From Chytriomyces cf. hyalinus JEL632 (lineage: Eukaryota > Chytridiomycota > Chytridiomycetes > Chytridiales > Chytriomycetaceae): a DNA stretch of 64,000 nucleotides. The position numbers and the translations under genes were made by a program. The notes under the pieces are model-generated. The model was given only the letters and a program-made list of their open reading frames with translations, did not search any database and was not told where the DNA came from. Shown here in pieces: positions 45,369 through 57,476 of this stretch (positions are counted from its first letter, which is position 1; every line of letters starts with the position of its first letter). The stretch covers positions 1 through 64,000 of the forward strand of contig JAIWWG010000090.1 of assembly GCA_025435555.1 (NCBI GenBank), written 5' to 3'.

Positions 45369-46441
45369 TCACAGCACGCGATGCTGAAGCGACGGCAGCC
45401 GTCGGCGCACTTCTTCCAAAACCCCAGTGTCCAATTCACAGGCCACGTATCCCTCCGACTCTCCATCCATTGACGCAAGAATATCCCCCCATGGACTGAT
45501 GATCATGGAATGGCCGTATGTTGTCCGGTTTGTTATCGGGTGAACTCCAACTTGTGCAGATGCAAGGACGTATGACTGGTTCTCGATAGCTCGCGCCTTC
45601 AGCAAGCATTCTTTTGAAGAAAGAAGGGGTTAGAGCGTCGAGCTGAGCAAAAAGGCATACGCACCCCAGTGCGCTTTGCCAGTCTCGACCGTAAATGCCT
45701 GTTTTAATACATGAGAAAGCAACTCAGGAATTGCATCAGGCACGATTTGACTTCTCACCGAAGGAACAACAATCATGTTGTACGGTTCCTCATTTCTAAA
45801 CCGATACAGTTCTGGAAAGCGCACATCGTAGCAAACAGACAGCCGCGCTGCGAAACCTGTATCACCAAACTTAACAGTGACAGGGACGGGTTCTCCACCT
45901 TCCACGGTGGCGGCTTCGTCGAAAGCTGGCGGTCCCTCGAAGCGGAATAGATGCAGTTTATCGTATCGCGCCACTCTTGCGCCATTCGGATCGAATACCA
46001 GGAGCGTGTTGCGATATTTGGCAGTTGAGGCAGATTCAGACTGGCTCAGCATCGGAATGGTCCCGCCCACAATCCAGATCTTGTGCAGTGCCGCGAGTTC
46101 AGACATGAACGTCTGAATTGGGTTTGGCTTTAAACTCCCTTCAGTAGGATTAGATTCGGCGACAGTGGCAGCGACGTCCTTCATTCCAAGAGTGGCCCAG
46201 TACTCTGTTCATGCGTTTTCAGTTTAAGTGTAAGCTTTGCCTTTGCGAGAATCAGTTGCAAACCAGGAAGGAGGACCAGCTGGACGCGATCTCTCGAGAC
46301 TGCGTTCGACACAATCGCCGACACGGTATCGAGATTCTGTTGGAGACTCACCGGCGTGGTAGTCATTTGAACGACGGCGGCTTTCATGCTGAAGCGGCGA
46401 ACTCGTGGCGTGAGTGCTGGTATCCGGTTTATTGCAAACAT
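45369..46441 (-). CDS. Nitrilase-superfamily amidase, NIT1-like
   Basis: Four exons, 46441-46264, 46204-45759, 45698-45665 and 45610-45369, give 299 residues. The catalytic triad Glu-Lys-Cys is visible: LVLLPEYW (Glu), ARYDKLHLF (Lys) and LSVCYDVRFPELYR (Cys). The C-terminal part (HWECLLKARAIENQSYV, YGHSMIISPWGDILA, LPSLQHRVL) fits NIT1, which repairs deaminated glutathione, better than NIT2. The Glu codon is assembled across intron 1. The 60-bp third intron (45758-45699) is divisible by three and stop-free, so a naive reading adds 20 false residues between VVPS and AFTVETGKAHW. The 18 residues before MKAAVVQM are basic and could be a mitochondrial presequence. Confidence 0.88.
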
Positions 46442-46592
46442 TTTCAAAACGCTCCGTTGCTGGGCACTTGGCTCAACGCGGTGCAGGTATCGACCACAGG
46501 AGTTCTGCATGCGCATGCACATGGGACCCGCCCACGGAAGGACGACGGAGTAAAAGTAAAGCTTGTTGGGAAATAAAAACGAAAGCAAACTC
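46442..46592. promoter_or_regulatory. 151-bp divergent promoter, nitrilase (-) and VWA8 (+)
   Basis: Spacer between two divergent starts of proteins that may both be mitochondrial. No clear TATA element is seen. Confidence 0.4.
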
Positions 46593-49500
46593 ATGCGTCG
46601 GATGGGCGTCAAGAGCACCCACACGAACAAGTCCGCGATACAGCGAATAGAGCAAGTGCGTCGACTTCTCAACTCAAAGGCGCCGGCTGACTGCGGTATG
46701 TCTCATTCTGACACACAGTTTGCCTACTCACATTCCGACATTGCACGTATCCAATGAACGCATCCTCACCTGCTTCGAACGCCTGCTTCGAAAAGTAATG
46801 CGCATCGGATCCACTCGGCTGAATGTTCCTGCACTGTCTTCACTGCGAAATCCCGAAAAAGTGCCGCTGTCAAACTTCAACACCCAACATGTGAACCTGT
46901 CCGACTTGTCCCAAGAAACGCTCTCGCATCTCGAATGGCTCATGAAGCGCGTCTCGCTCGGCCAGGACGTCTTCCTGATGGGTCCCCCACCTTCGTCCAT
47001 CCGTCGAAACTTGGTTTCGTTGTTTCTGAGCCTTGCACAGCGTGAAATGGATTACATTTCTTTGCATCGGGATGTTGCTGCTGATTCGGATTTAAAGCAG
47101 AGACGCGAAATTGTTCGCTCGTCGTTGAATGAAGTGAGCGTAAAGTGGACAGACAGTGTCGCGGTGGATGCCGCGTTGAACGGGCGTGTTTTGGTGATTG
47201 AGGGCATTGAACGAGCCGAGAGAAATGTTCTGACTGTGCTCAATAATCTTCTCGAAAACAGAGAAATGAAGTGAGTTTATATTCAATGTCCATCGTGTGT
47301 TTTAATTCTGTTACTTTGTTTTGTTCAGTTTGGAAGACGGGCGACACATTATTCATCCAACGCGCTACGACGATTTGCTGAAATCTCATTCGCTTCAAGA
47401 AATGGATAAACTGGGACTATTGCGCTGCTCTGAAGATTTTTTGGTGATTGCGCTTGGGCTCCCAGTTCCGCCGTTTCCAGGAAATCTGTTGGATCCCCCT
47501 TTTCGATCCCGCTTTCAAGTGCGATACATTCCTTCAAATTTGGGAATGCGCGCTGCAGATGAGCAAGACTCTGTGCGGCGTGTCATTGATGTTATCCAAA
47601 TCATCAATCAAGCAAACACATCCTGTAAATTTCATATTTTTTTCCCTTTTTGTTTGGATCGCTTGTAATCCTCATTGGTCGCCTCTCGCAGACCCAAGCG
47701 GTACCGACCAAAGTCTTGAATCAGCGGCGAAACTGCTGCTTCCGCGATTTCCCGAAACCGCAGTTTCAATGGCAGGATCGTTGCTTCATTCTTTTCCCGC
47801 GGAAACGAAAAGTGCAGCTTCAGTGTTTCAACGCGTTTGGCCGCAGTCGTGGATCGGCAAAAAACTGACTGTGCAACAAGAACAGTCTCTGAACGCGCTT
47901 GTCAAGCAGAACACAGGCAGTCAGGTGACCGTGGGATCTGCTTGGACTCAATATAAAGTGGCTCAGGTGATTGGGTCTGATACGGGCGTGCACGATGCTC
48001 AAGTCAAGTTTGAGTCTGTGGATGGAAAGCATACGCCATTGTTTACAACCCATGCTGGTTTGTTTTATTTTTGTTCCTTCCGTACTCGATCCAGCAAATT
48101 TAACTCACGATTCCAACCCAGGAACTCTCGCTGCCCAATGGCCTAACGCCCAACATTTAAAGGGCAGCGGCTATATCGAAACACCAAGGCAAACTCAATT
48201 GCTCTCGATTCTCATGCAATGCCACGTGTTGAATCACATTCCATGTGTAGTTGGGACCAATGGTTCAGGAAAATCGACTTCAATTCATCGATTTGCAGAG
48301 GCTTTAGGCTATGAGCGAGAAACGATTCACCTGTATCGCGACATGACGGCACGAGATTTGATAGCTAGAAGAGGGACTCGGGCCGATGGAAGTACCTGCT
48401 GGTGAGTTGTTGTCGTTTTCCTTTGTAAGCCATAGTTCAAACATTTTATCCTGAACGGCAGGCAAGATTCGGGCTTGATTTCAGCAGCAAAGGAAGGAAA
48501 ATTGGCGATTTTGGATGGAATTGAATGGCTCACTTCTGGAGCGCTTGCATCTCTGCAAAGATTTTTGGAAGACGGGTATGTTTTGTTGTGGTATTTCTTT
48601 TCCAAAAGACTGACTCGAAATACAACAGCCAAGTTGAACTGCCGGACAATTCGTCTTTGCTTCGATCCGATATATTTGACGGCGTTATGCTGCGCGACGG
48701 AGTTTCTGCGAGTGAGCTTAACGCTCGCAACATGTTTCGAATGCATCCTTCATTCCGTGTGATTGCTGTTGCGAACGTCCCACACACTGGATCGACAGCG
48801 TCTGGTGCTAATTGGATGAATGAAGAAATTGCGGCAATGTTTCATTTTGTGAAAGTGGATGAAATGCATATCGATGAAGAACGTGCGATTGTGAAAGGTT
48901 TGCCAATTTTGAAGTACAGAAAACATTGCAATCACGCTAACTTGCAACAAAAACAAAAAACAACAGCGAGAACAAATATTCCAGATAAAGTGTTGGAGAA
49001 ACTGCTCAAGTTTACGCATGAATACAGAACCATGACTCATTCCAACAAATCCGCTGCGTCTTCGTCTCAACTGTCTACACGGCAATTGATTCGCATTTCT
49101 TCAAGAGTGGCTTCCTCTGGGAATCAGCCTGGCGATCTTTATACCGCGATTTGGCGCGAGTGTTTGGCATCGTTCTTGCCGTCGCTCGTGAAGGCTTCAG
49201 TTGAAAGTCTTCTCGAAGACTGCGGGATAAAACAAGTCCTTCAGACTGAAGTGGTTCGCTGCTTTTTACTTGGATTCCTCCTTTGAATTGTTGCTAACCG
49301 TTTTCTCTTTTGTTGAAGCTGTCCATCACACAAAGCGACAGTCATCTCACGATTGGAAGCGCGCAAGTCCCACTATTTCAAGTTTCCTCAGACGACGTTC
49401 ATTCGCGTTCATTAATACCGACGTCCAAAACGGGTCCATCAAACATGTCCAATAAGGGCTTTTTTGATAACCCTTTGCAAACTCGAACACTGAGAGATTT

Positions 49501-51873
49501 AGCTCTGGATTTCAATCTGGGAGAGCATTTGCTTTTAATTGGAAATCAAGGTGGCTCTTTTCGTTTGGCTTTAAAAACTAGCTTACTGAGTTGTGTTTAT
49601 TTTTGTCAGGTGTGGGTAAAAACAAGCTCACGGATCGATTCCTCGAACTCTTGAACCGCCCCAGAGAATACATGCAACTACACCGCGACACGACCGTATC
49701 CTCTCTCACCGCCACTCCCACACTCGAAAACGGGCTCATCGTTCTCCAAGACTCTCCACTCCTCCGTGCCGTCAAAGAAGGCCGCGTTGTCATGATTGAC
49801 GAAGCGGATAAAGCTCCAGTCATGATTTCCGCCTGTTTAAAATCTCTTGCTGAGAGTGGAGAAATGGGGCTTGTTGATGGACGCAAGATTCGGCGGCGTC
49901 GTGCGGATCAAGCGGGTGTTCAAGATGATCGTATTATTTGGATGCATCCCGACTTTCGCATGATTATTCTGGCGAATCGACCTGGGTATCCGTTTATGGG
50001 GAATGAGTTTTTTTCAACAATTGGAGAGGTAAGAGGGTTCTATATTTTTAATGTTTCAACTTTCTTGACTGATGATCGTTTTCTTTGTTTCAAAAAAGGC
50101 GTTCAGTTGGTAAATTTGACCAGGAACTCGCTTCGCAAAGTTGTGCGTTTTTAAAATTAACTCTTTTTCTTCGCAGCCATCCGATTGAGAATCCAGATGC
50201 GGCATCGGAAATTGAACTGATCCGGCAGGCCGCGCCCACAGTCGATATCGCACTGATCAAGAAACTTGTGGCCGTCTTTGGAGACTTGCGCAAAGCGGTG
50301 AGTTTACCGATTTTGAGAACAACTTTTAGTTTCTGATTGCCCCATTCTCAGTTTGACGAAGGATCAGTCACATATCCTTACTCTCTCCGTGAACTCCTCA
50401 ACATTGTCAGACACATTTCTGCGTTCCCACAAGACAGTCTCGGACAAGTTATTCGTAACGTGTTTGACTTTGACATGCACCGTCCGGATGTGGGTCAATT
50501 ACTTGCACGCGTGTTTGAAAAGCATGGGTTGGATGTCACGGGTTTCAATAACATTGCGTACACGAGTGCGACTAAATTAAGTTTGCAGATGGAACAGGTT
50601 GCGTCGAAAACGCCTCCCAAGGTAAACATATAATCCCTCAAATGAAGTGCCGATCTTGCTGAGGCATCTTTATTCTTCTTTTCAGATTGAAGCGCCAAAA
50701 CATGGGCAAGTGGACCCTAAAAACGACCCACACATTGGGGGCAGCAACTTTGCTGGAGGAACAGGCGGGAGCAACACTGCAGGTCTTGGAGGTCGGGGTG
50801 GACCCTACCGTCTCAGCTCAGGAAACCCCGTGCACCAGCTGTCGGACGCTGAAAAGTCCAAAGTGCCGCCGCACGTCCTTGAGGCTGCACGCAAAATGGG
50901 ACAAGACGCGTTGAAAAAGCGTCTTGAAGAAATCAAAATGAACCCGTATGAAGCCGATATGTACCTGACTTGTTTGGCAAATGTGCGGGAAGATGTTCAG
51001 AAATTGAGAGTTGTTTTGGAGGGTGTTCAAGCGCGGGAGAAGGAACGTGTTTGGATCAAGAATCAAACTGTTGGGGAGTTGGATGATGTGAAGCTGGTGG
51101 AAGGGATTAGTGGAGAGACTGCCATTTACAAGTCGCGAGGTGTTGAGACGCAGGCGTTTGGCGGGAACTCGGCGCAGCAGAAGCCAAAACGTATCAAGTT
51201 GGTTCTGGACTGTTCCGGGAGCATGTATCGATTTAATGGTTACGATGGAAGACTCAACAGGAGCTTGGAGACTGCGCTTATGGTACTAATTCGCGAAGCA
51301 TTTGTTGATGTACTTGTCCTGATTGTATTTGCCAGGTCATGGAGTCCATGGATGAATCCTTTCGCACGAAATTTGTGTACGACATAGTCGGGCACTCAGG
51401 TATGCCATTTCCAGTTGCTTCGCGTAGGTTTTTCTGATAAGATTTTCTTGCTTTCAGGCGACTCCACCAGAATCGATTTGGTGAGCACCACCAAACCCCC
51501 AACAAATGAGATGGAACGCCTTCGAGTTCTTCAAAACATGTCTGCCCACTCTCAATACTGTTGGAGCGGAGATAACACCGTCTCTGCGACCCGTCGCGCC
51601 ATCCAAGATATTGTCGCTGACGAGGCAGATGCGTATCTTGTGATTGTCATTTCTGATGCCAATTTGCGCCGCTACGGAATCACAGCGGCGGAAGTGGAGT
51701 CCGTGTTGGACTCGGATCCACGTGTTCAAGCGGCAATGATTTTCATTGGTAGTCTTGGTGATGAAGCTGCGAAGCTTGTTCGCGCGCTTCCAAGAGGAAA
51801 GGCGTACTTGGCTTTGGACACTGCCAAAATTCCTGGCATTGTGAAAGAGTTGTTTAGTTCAATAACAGAATAA
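46593..51873 (+). CDS. VWA8: VWA8-like dynein-type AAA+ ATPase with C-terminal VWA domain
   Basis: VWA8 is a mitochondrial AAA+ protein related to midasin. Fifteen exons: 46593-46695, 46796-47270, 47329-47624, 47692-48057, 48122-48401, 48462-48575, 48629-49250, 49319-49550, 49610-50028, 50099-50109, 50177-50297, 50352-50621, 50686-51282, 51336-51399 and 51458-51873, giving 1461 residues. The second and third P-loops are VGTNGSGKST and GNQGVGKNK; the first (GPPPSSIRRN) lacks the lysine. Family blocks include ALGLPVPPFPGN, LYRDMTARDL, LNRPREYMQLHRDTTV and NRPGYPFMGNEFF. The linker GGTGGSNTAGLGGRGGPYRL leads to the VWA domain with MIDAS DCSGSMYRF. Exon 10 is 11 nt. The large insert found in animal VWA8 between the AAA ring and the Gly-rich linker is nearly absent. 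Confidence 0.95.
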
Positions 51874-51919
51874 TTTGTTGGGTTCATTACAAGAGTTTTT
51901 TTATTTCACAGTTTTTTTT

Positions 51920-54900
51920 TTAAAGCGTCCGAACGCAGCCTGCAGCCTGATCCTCCGTCAGCAAATTCTCAAAATGCCTTCTGAAGGGAAGGTTGTGATT
52001 CATTTTGCGGACTAATCGGCGAGTCCTTCGTAAATCAACTTCTGGTTCTTCGCTGTCCATTCTTGTGAGAACTGAAAGAATGTCGTCGATTGCAGCAGCA
52101 TCTGGCTTGGGTTTACTGGCCGCGCGTTTGTTGTACTCTTCCTCTGTATCAGCCGCGCACATTTCAGACACGAGCGGCAGGTAGTCTTGATGGAACGCTT
52201 GAGATGCACCTGTGTGGTGAGGGGGGTATATCGAGATGCCCGCAGGCAGCGGGCTTTTTCTGGGAAGCAATTAGGCCGCACATTATATAGAAGTCGCTGC
52301 AAAAGGACAGGAATACCTAGATTTCGATGCATTCTGTAGAACGGTAGTCGCTGGATCCAAGCACTTGCTTTCACACATGCTCCATATTTCGGCGGCGAGA
52401 GATTGTGATATCACACATGTTGAAGTTGGCTTCTTAATTTCCGACAAGATAGGATGTACGGCGGTTGTATCTTGCGTCGATGCGCCACCCAAAAGATCTG
52501 CAGTGAAGAGCTGGGGGACAATGTTTGTACCAATTGCGTGCAATGTAAAATTCATGGAACATGGATGTGATTTATACATACATGCTCACAGGTCAAACGC
52601 CCAATTTTGTCGAACAATGACGTCTGATGAAAACGGGCGGCCATTTCTTCCATTTCTTTGATCGCGTTGAGTTTCTCAGAATCACAACATGGATCAGCCA
52701 CTGAAACAGAACCTGGCAAGGCTCTGGATTCTTCTGCAGCCTGACAACGCACAGCAAAGATTCGATATTGCTCGTCATTTGTATCGCCAATTTGCACTGT
52801 CGAAGCTTCCTGAACAGCAGGCGCAAGTCTGCACGCAATTTCCGCCGAGTTTAAACACTTTCTTAAATCATTGCCATTTTGGTTGATGAGCTCCAATATT
52901 GCAGCAGAGTTCATCCAATATCCTTCGTTTAACAGCAGCAAATGGATGTAACAGTGCAGCTCAGCGGTGGATGGCTGGGTAAAATGGAGTGGAATGGTGG
53001 AGTTCAGGAAATTGTTCACCAGGGTTGTTGATAGATTTGGGTTGTCCATGTGGGCAAAGTCATCTTGTGATGCGTAAAATAATTGAGAAAGGAATCAGTT
53101 CACTATGAAGTTTTAACCACGTGAACAAGAAAAACGTACCATTGCACACAAAAATGATGGGCCGCTTGCTGTTTTCGACAATGGTCCAAATGGCAGCCCA
53201 AAATCCTTTGTCGTGTTGTTCAAACAATATGTCAGCATCCTCAATCACAATCAACGATGGCCTAGATTGCTGTTGCTGCGGTTGTTGCGGTTGTTCAGCG
53301 GTGTCTGCTGCAGCAGCATCTAGAGATTCTTCATCATCATCGATAACTAGTCGCCGCTTTTTTTTTAACCCAGTATCTGATTGACTTTTTTTTGCACTGG
53401 ATGCATCCTTTACGTCGGCAGAAACCGCGCTTTTCTTTGCCTTCGGTGCAAACAAAGCTGAAAAGGCATTCAATACTCGTGTCGCTGAAGCCTTTGAGCC
53501 CTCGCCTTCAACCCCGCTCGACATTGAAGCATTTTCACCAGCTCCCAAAGTAACCGCATGACTCTGTGTCGCCTCCGAGAGTAAACTGGACACCTCCTTC
53601 CCACTTCGTTTTTGGCCGGCATTCACTTCAATCACATCGTACCCGCAGTCTAACGCTGCAGCACGAATACAACAAGACCGACCACTCGCTGGAGGGCCAA
53701 TGAGTCGAAGATGGCGATCGCGAAGGTTTACAGAGGTTTCTGGTGTTTCTGTTGATAATCCTGCATACGCCTTTTTCGGTCGAGTTCCGCCACGGTCGCG
53801 ATCGCGGTCCAAGCGCCCCTTTCGGCGGTTTCGGCGATTTCGGCGGCTGGACGCGCCAATTGGTTCAAAAATATCTTCGTCCTCGTCTTCCGAATAATGC
53901 ATCCCCAGATCAAAGTATTCGGCATCGTCTTCAACATCCTGAATATCGTCAACAACCATGATGTCAATGTCCGACTCTTCCACATCGTCAGCAACAACAA
54001 AGTTGTCCAAATCCTGCTTCGGTTTCTTGAATTTGCGGTTCTTTGCTTTTCGACCAGTTGCGACAGTGTCGAGAATTACAGATGGCCCTGTACTTGCAGT
54101 GCCTGATTTCCATCGCATCAACCAGTCTTTGAGAAAACGAGAATTTGAAACGGTGCTGGTCCCCACAATATCTTCAACCGAGTTGGGCTGAAACTTGTCG
54201 GACCACATTTGATGTGCAATGGCTCGCGCTTTCCGTTTAGGTGATGAAAGGTTCTTCAATAGTTTTAAAAGAACCGGTGAAGACTGGACAAGGTCATTCT
54301 TGTGGATGGTGTGCAAGTAGTCCAACAGAAGAGTAGTTGACAGGCTCAGCTCAGATGGAACTCGGTTACAGCCTTCGTACGCGTATGTCCATGATTCCAA
54401 GCCTCCCAGAAAACTTTGCAAGTTTTTTCCCGATAGATTTGTTGAATCGATACAACTGGCGCTACTTTTGGCACTTACCAACCGAACTTTTGGGGGCGAT
54501 TGTTGCACGCTTGAGCGCATGGGATTCTTCAATTTGAACGGCGTTTCAACACGGCTCATGAATGGAGTTTCGATAAAACAGGCGTTGGAGTGGTTTACAT
54601 GTGAATTGAATGCAGTAGGCCATGAGGCATGGGCATTTTCAGCCCAGCTGGGTCGTTCTAAGTTTTCTTCTCTGTAGTTGCTGGTATTCGAAGCGATCAA
54701 CGAACTTGTTGCTGGTACGCGGGGTTTTAAAAACGGGTTGAGACTTTTGCCCTTTGAGAAATCAGCGCTCAGTTTATGGCGCTCTTCAATTTCTTTTTGG
54801 AGCAGGATCAAGTCTTGGAGAGTTTTCTGGCGGCGTCGTTGTTCCATGCTGAGGAAGAATGGATTTGCAATGAGTATTTCTTCGTCAGTCAGCGGACCTG

Positions 54901-57396
54901 TTGGCACTGGCGGGTCAAGAGACGAAGATTTCTGTTCCGTCGCGACCATTGCTGAAGAGCTGGAAACAGCTTTCTTCCTCGTTTTGGACGTTGTTGCAGC
55001 TTTACTCTCTGCTAAATAGGGAAAATGGTACAGTTAGGGCATGGTTTTCTGACGTCATAAATGAACCAATAACGTTCCCAACCAATCAGTTTTTGGTCTT
55101 CTGATGTCGATTCTCCCAGATCCAGAATAGGATAATAGTTTGGCGCTTTTTCAGCGGTCAAGACTGATATCCGCTTTGATGTGCGTCGCCGACCTTCACA
55201 TGGTCCATCCTCATTCGGTGGATTGACAACATCCGATGCGTTTACTGATGATAGCGAGCTTCCAGTTTTCAGTTTCGTTTTGAAGAATGGATGAACAAAC
55301 TGCAAATCCCGGTTTTCAACGTTTACAGAATCTGTTGCTTCTGTACCAGCTGATTGGAAAGCTTGCAACACTTCGCAGCGGGGAGGTTCTGATACGGAAA
55401 CATTCGGTTTCAGAGAATCGTCACCCGATTGAGCAAGGATAGCGCTTGTGCTCTCATTTGCGCAATCAATGGCGACATTTGCACTTCGATTCGTTTCATC
55501 TACAATGCAATCTGGCACAAAAGCGATTTCGATTGATTTCATGGTGACTTCTGCGGTCGTTGATTCGTCCATTGAAAGACCTGGAGCATCGCAGGTTTCA
55601 GTTTCCACGCGTGCATTTGGCTGTTCGGAATTCGATGGCACTGGTGGATTCAAAGGATCTCCTTCTGAGACAGATTCTTTTTAGTTTGCGAAAATGTGAC
55701 AAAACATTGTTCCACTCACCAGCTTCATGAGAATTATGTTCGGTTTCTTTTTGAGCGCCAATATTGGGTAAATTTGGATCCAGTTCGGTTGCAGTGGTCA
55801 AACTGGTCAAACGGCCGGCACACGCGTCAAAATCCCCAGTCTGCGCGCCAAACTTTTCTTGAGATGAAATCACTTCAGGCGACGCCTCTTCTACAGTTGT
55901 TACGTCGATTACAATTTCCGGTTCCGAATTCGTCTTGTCCTTGATGTCGGTTCCGCTTTTAACGTCGATTTGAACAAATCCGTGTTCCTCAGCCCTGGCG
56001 ATGATTGTTGCACTGAAAAGAGCCGAACTTTGATCGTCCGCTATTTTCGTAACGATTCCAGTCTCCACTTCAGTTGTCATCATTTGGGTTTCAGGAACTC
56101 TTTGCGTCACTTCGAGCTGCAAACCGGCTTCCTGTTTCGCCGGAAGGGTACTTTCTCCGCTTCCTTGAATTGCAATAGGCGCCTCCTTCTTATTTGCGCC
56201 AGCTGGTTTTTTTCGATTTTTGTCCAACGGGTTTTTGGGTTTTGAAGTCTTTAAACTCGGCGGCACAGAGCCTGTTGCAGAGGCATCCGCCCCAAGTTCC
56301 TCATCCAACATTATATCGACATCATTCGAGCTTTTGACTGGCGTTTCAGCTATGACTGCCTTTTTCGCTCGCTTTCGTTTTTTAGCTGTCGGTGGCACAA
56401 AAGGATCGCTCGTCAATGGATTATCCGGCAGCGTCTGACGCACACCTTCATCCGTTTGACTTGTTGCAGATGTTTGGCTTTGAACTTGCGCTTTCGATTG
56501 GGTATTCTTGGCTGCGCAACGGGGACAACAGTTGAAACAAAGGCTCAAGTTGAGGAAAAAGCAACAAGAGAACAAACATTTGCGCTTTTTGACTTCCTTG
56601 GGCTTTATAGTTGATTCCTGACAGATTTCAGGATCATCCGTGGTTGCCTGGGCGATTTGCTTCGTCCAAGTTTTGCGGTTGAACAGCGGATGGACTGACT
56701 TTGCTGAAGCAGGTGTTTCAGACACAATGTCCGCAGACTCTTGTGCCACTTCAGTCGGATTCGATATGAGAGGTTGTGATGGAGGATCTGGCGGGGTTGA
56801 GCTCTGCTGGTCCCACGCCAGAACCAAGGGCGGAACTTCTATCTGAGGTTGAGACGGGAGATTCTGTGACATGTCCATTCCAGTTCCAGTTGCAGATTCT
56901 AATAGTTCGGTGGAATCAATTTCGCATTGCTGTGGAATGGGGTCAGGTTGAAGGTGTTGCGGCGCGTCAAGGTTTTCCTTTTCCTTTTCCGACTGAATTT
57001 CTGTGCCAGAACTTGGGAGAGGGACTGGTGGACCTTTAGTGGACGAAGAGAGATTATTAACTGAGAGAGTTTATGTATTGGGCGGGGATTGCAACCGTGC
57101 AAACCCACGCAAGGTGATATCGACAGAAGGGATATGGCCAAGAACCCAGATGAACAAGAGAAGTAAAATGATACACAATAGGCGAGGGAACAAGAGTCCA
57201 AATGAATGAATAAGAATGCAGGATGCAGGATGCGCAGTGAAGGGAATAAGCAGTAACCTTTCGGTTGAAAGAAAGCGCGAATGGACTTTGACTGCGACTG
57301 GCTCTGCTTCATCTTGTCGCCCTTCTTCGTCTTTGGCGCCGCGACAGCCCCGTCGCCGGCGTCAGTTGCCTCGTGTTTGGCGCCGGGTTTCTCCAT
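51920..57396 (-). CDS. ELG1: ELG1/ATAD5 clamp-unloader large subunit
   Basis: This RFC-like subunit unloads PCNA after replication. Eight exons, 57396-57258, 57060-56578, 56511-55720, 55676-55074, 55011-53140, 53063-52590, 52497-52317 and 52259-51920, give 1627 residues. The N-terminus contains KSIRAFFQPK, a PIP-like motif, in a long disordered region. The AAA core has MWSDKFQPNSVEDIVG, the P-loop LIGPPASGRSCCIRAAA, then DVIEVNAGQKRSGKEVSSLL and EATQSH, typical of ATAD5. The Walker B-like segment is LIVIEDADILFE and sensor 1 follows in KRPIIFVCN. The P-loop lysine is replaced by Arg. An in-frame 66-bp intron (56577-56512) would otherwise encode a false Cys/Phe-rich helix. Exon 7 and its acceptor are less certain. 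It converges with VWA8 at 47 bp. Confidence 0.9.
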
Positions 57397-57476
57397 GGAC
57401 TTCAAAGCGCAATTTTGTTGGTTTCGGACTCGTATTTTACCAACAGGTATTGTTTTATTTTTACCAACAATTTAAC

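Noticed and set aside
48913-48965. Possible intron within VWA8 exon 7
   Set aside because: Removing the 53-bp GT-AG segment leads to an early stop; the open reading is kept.
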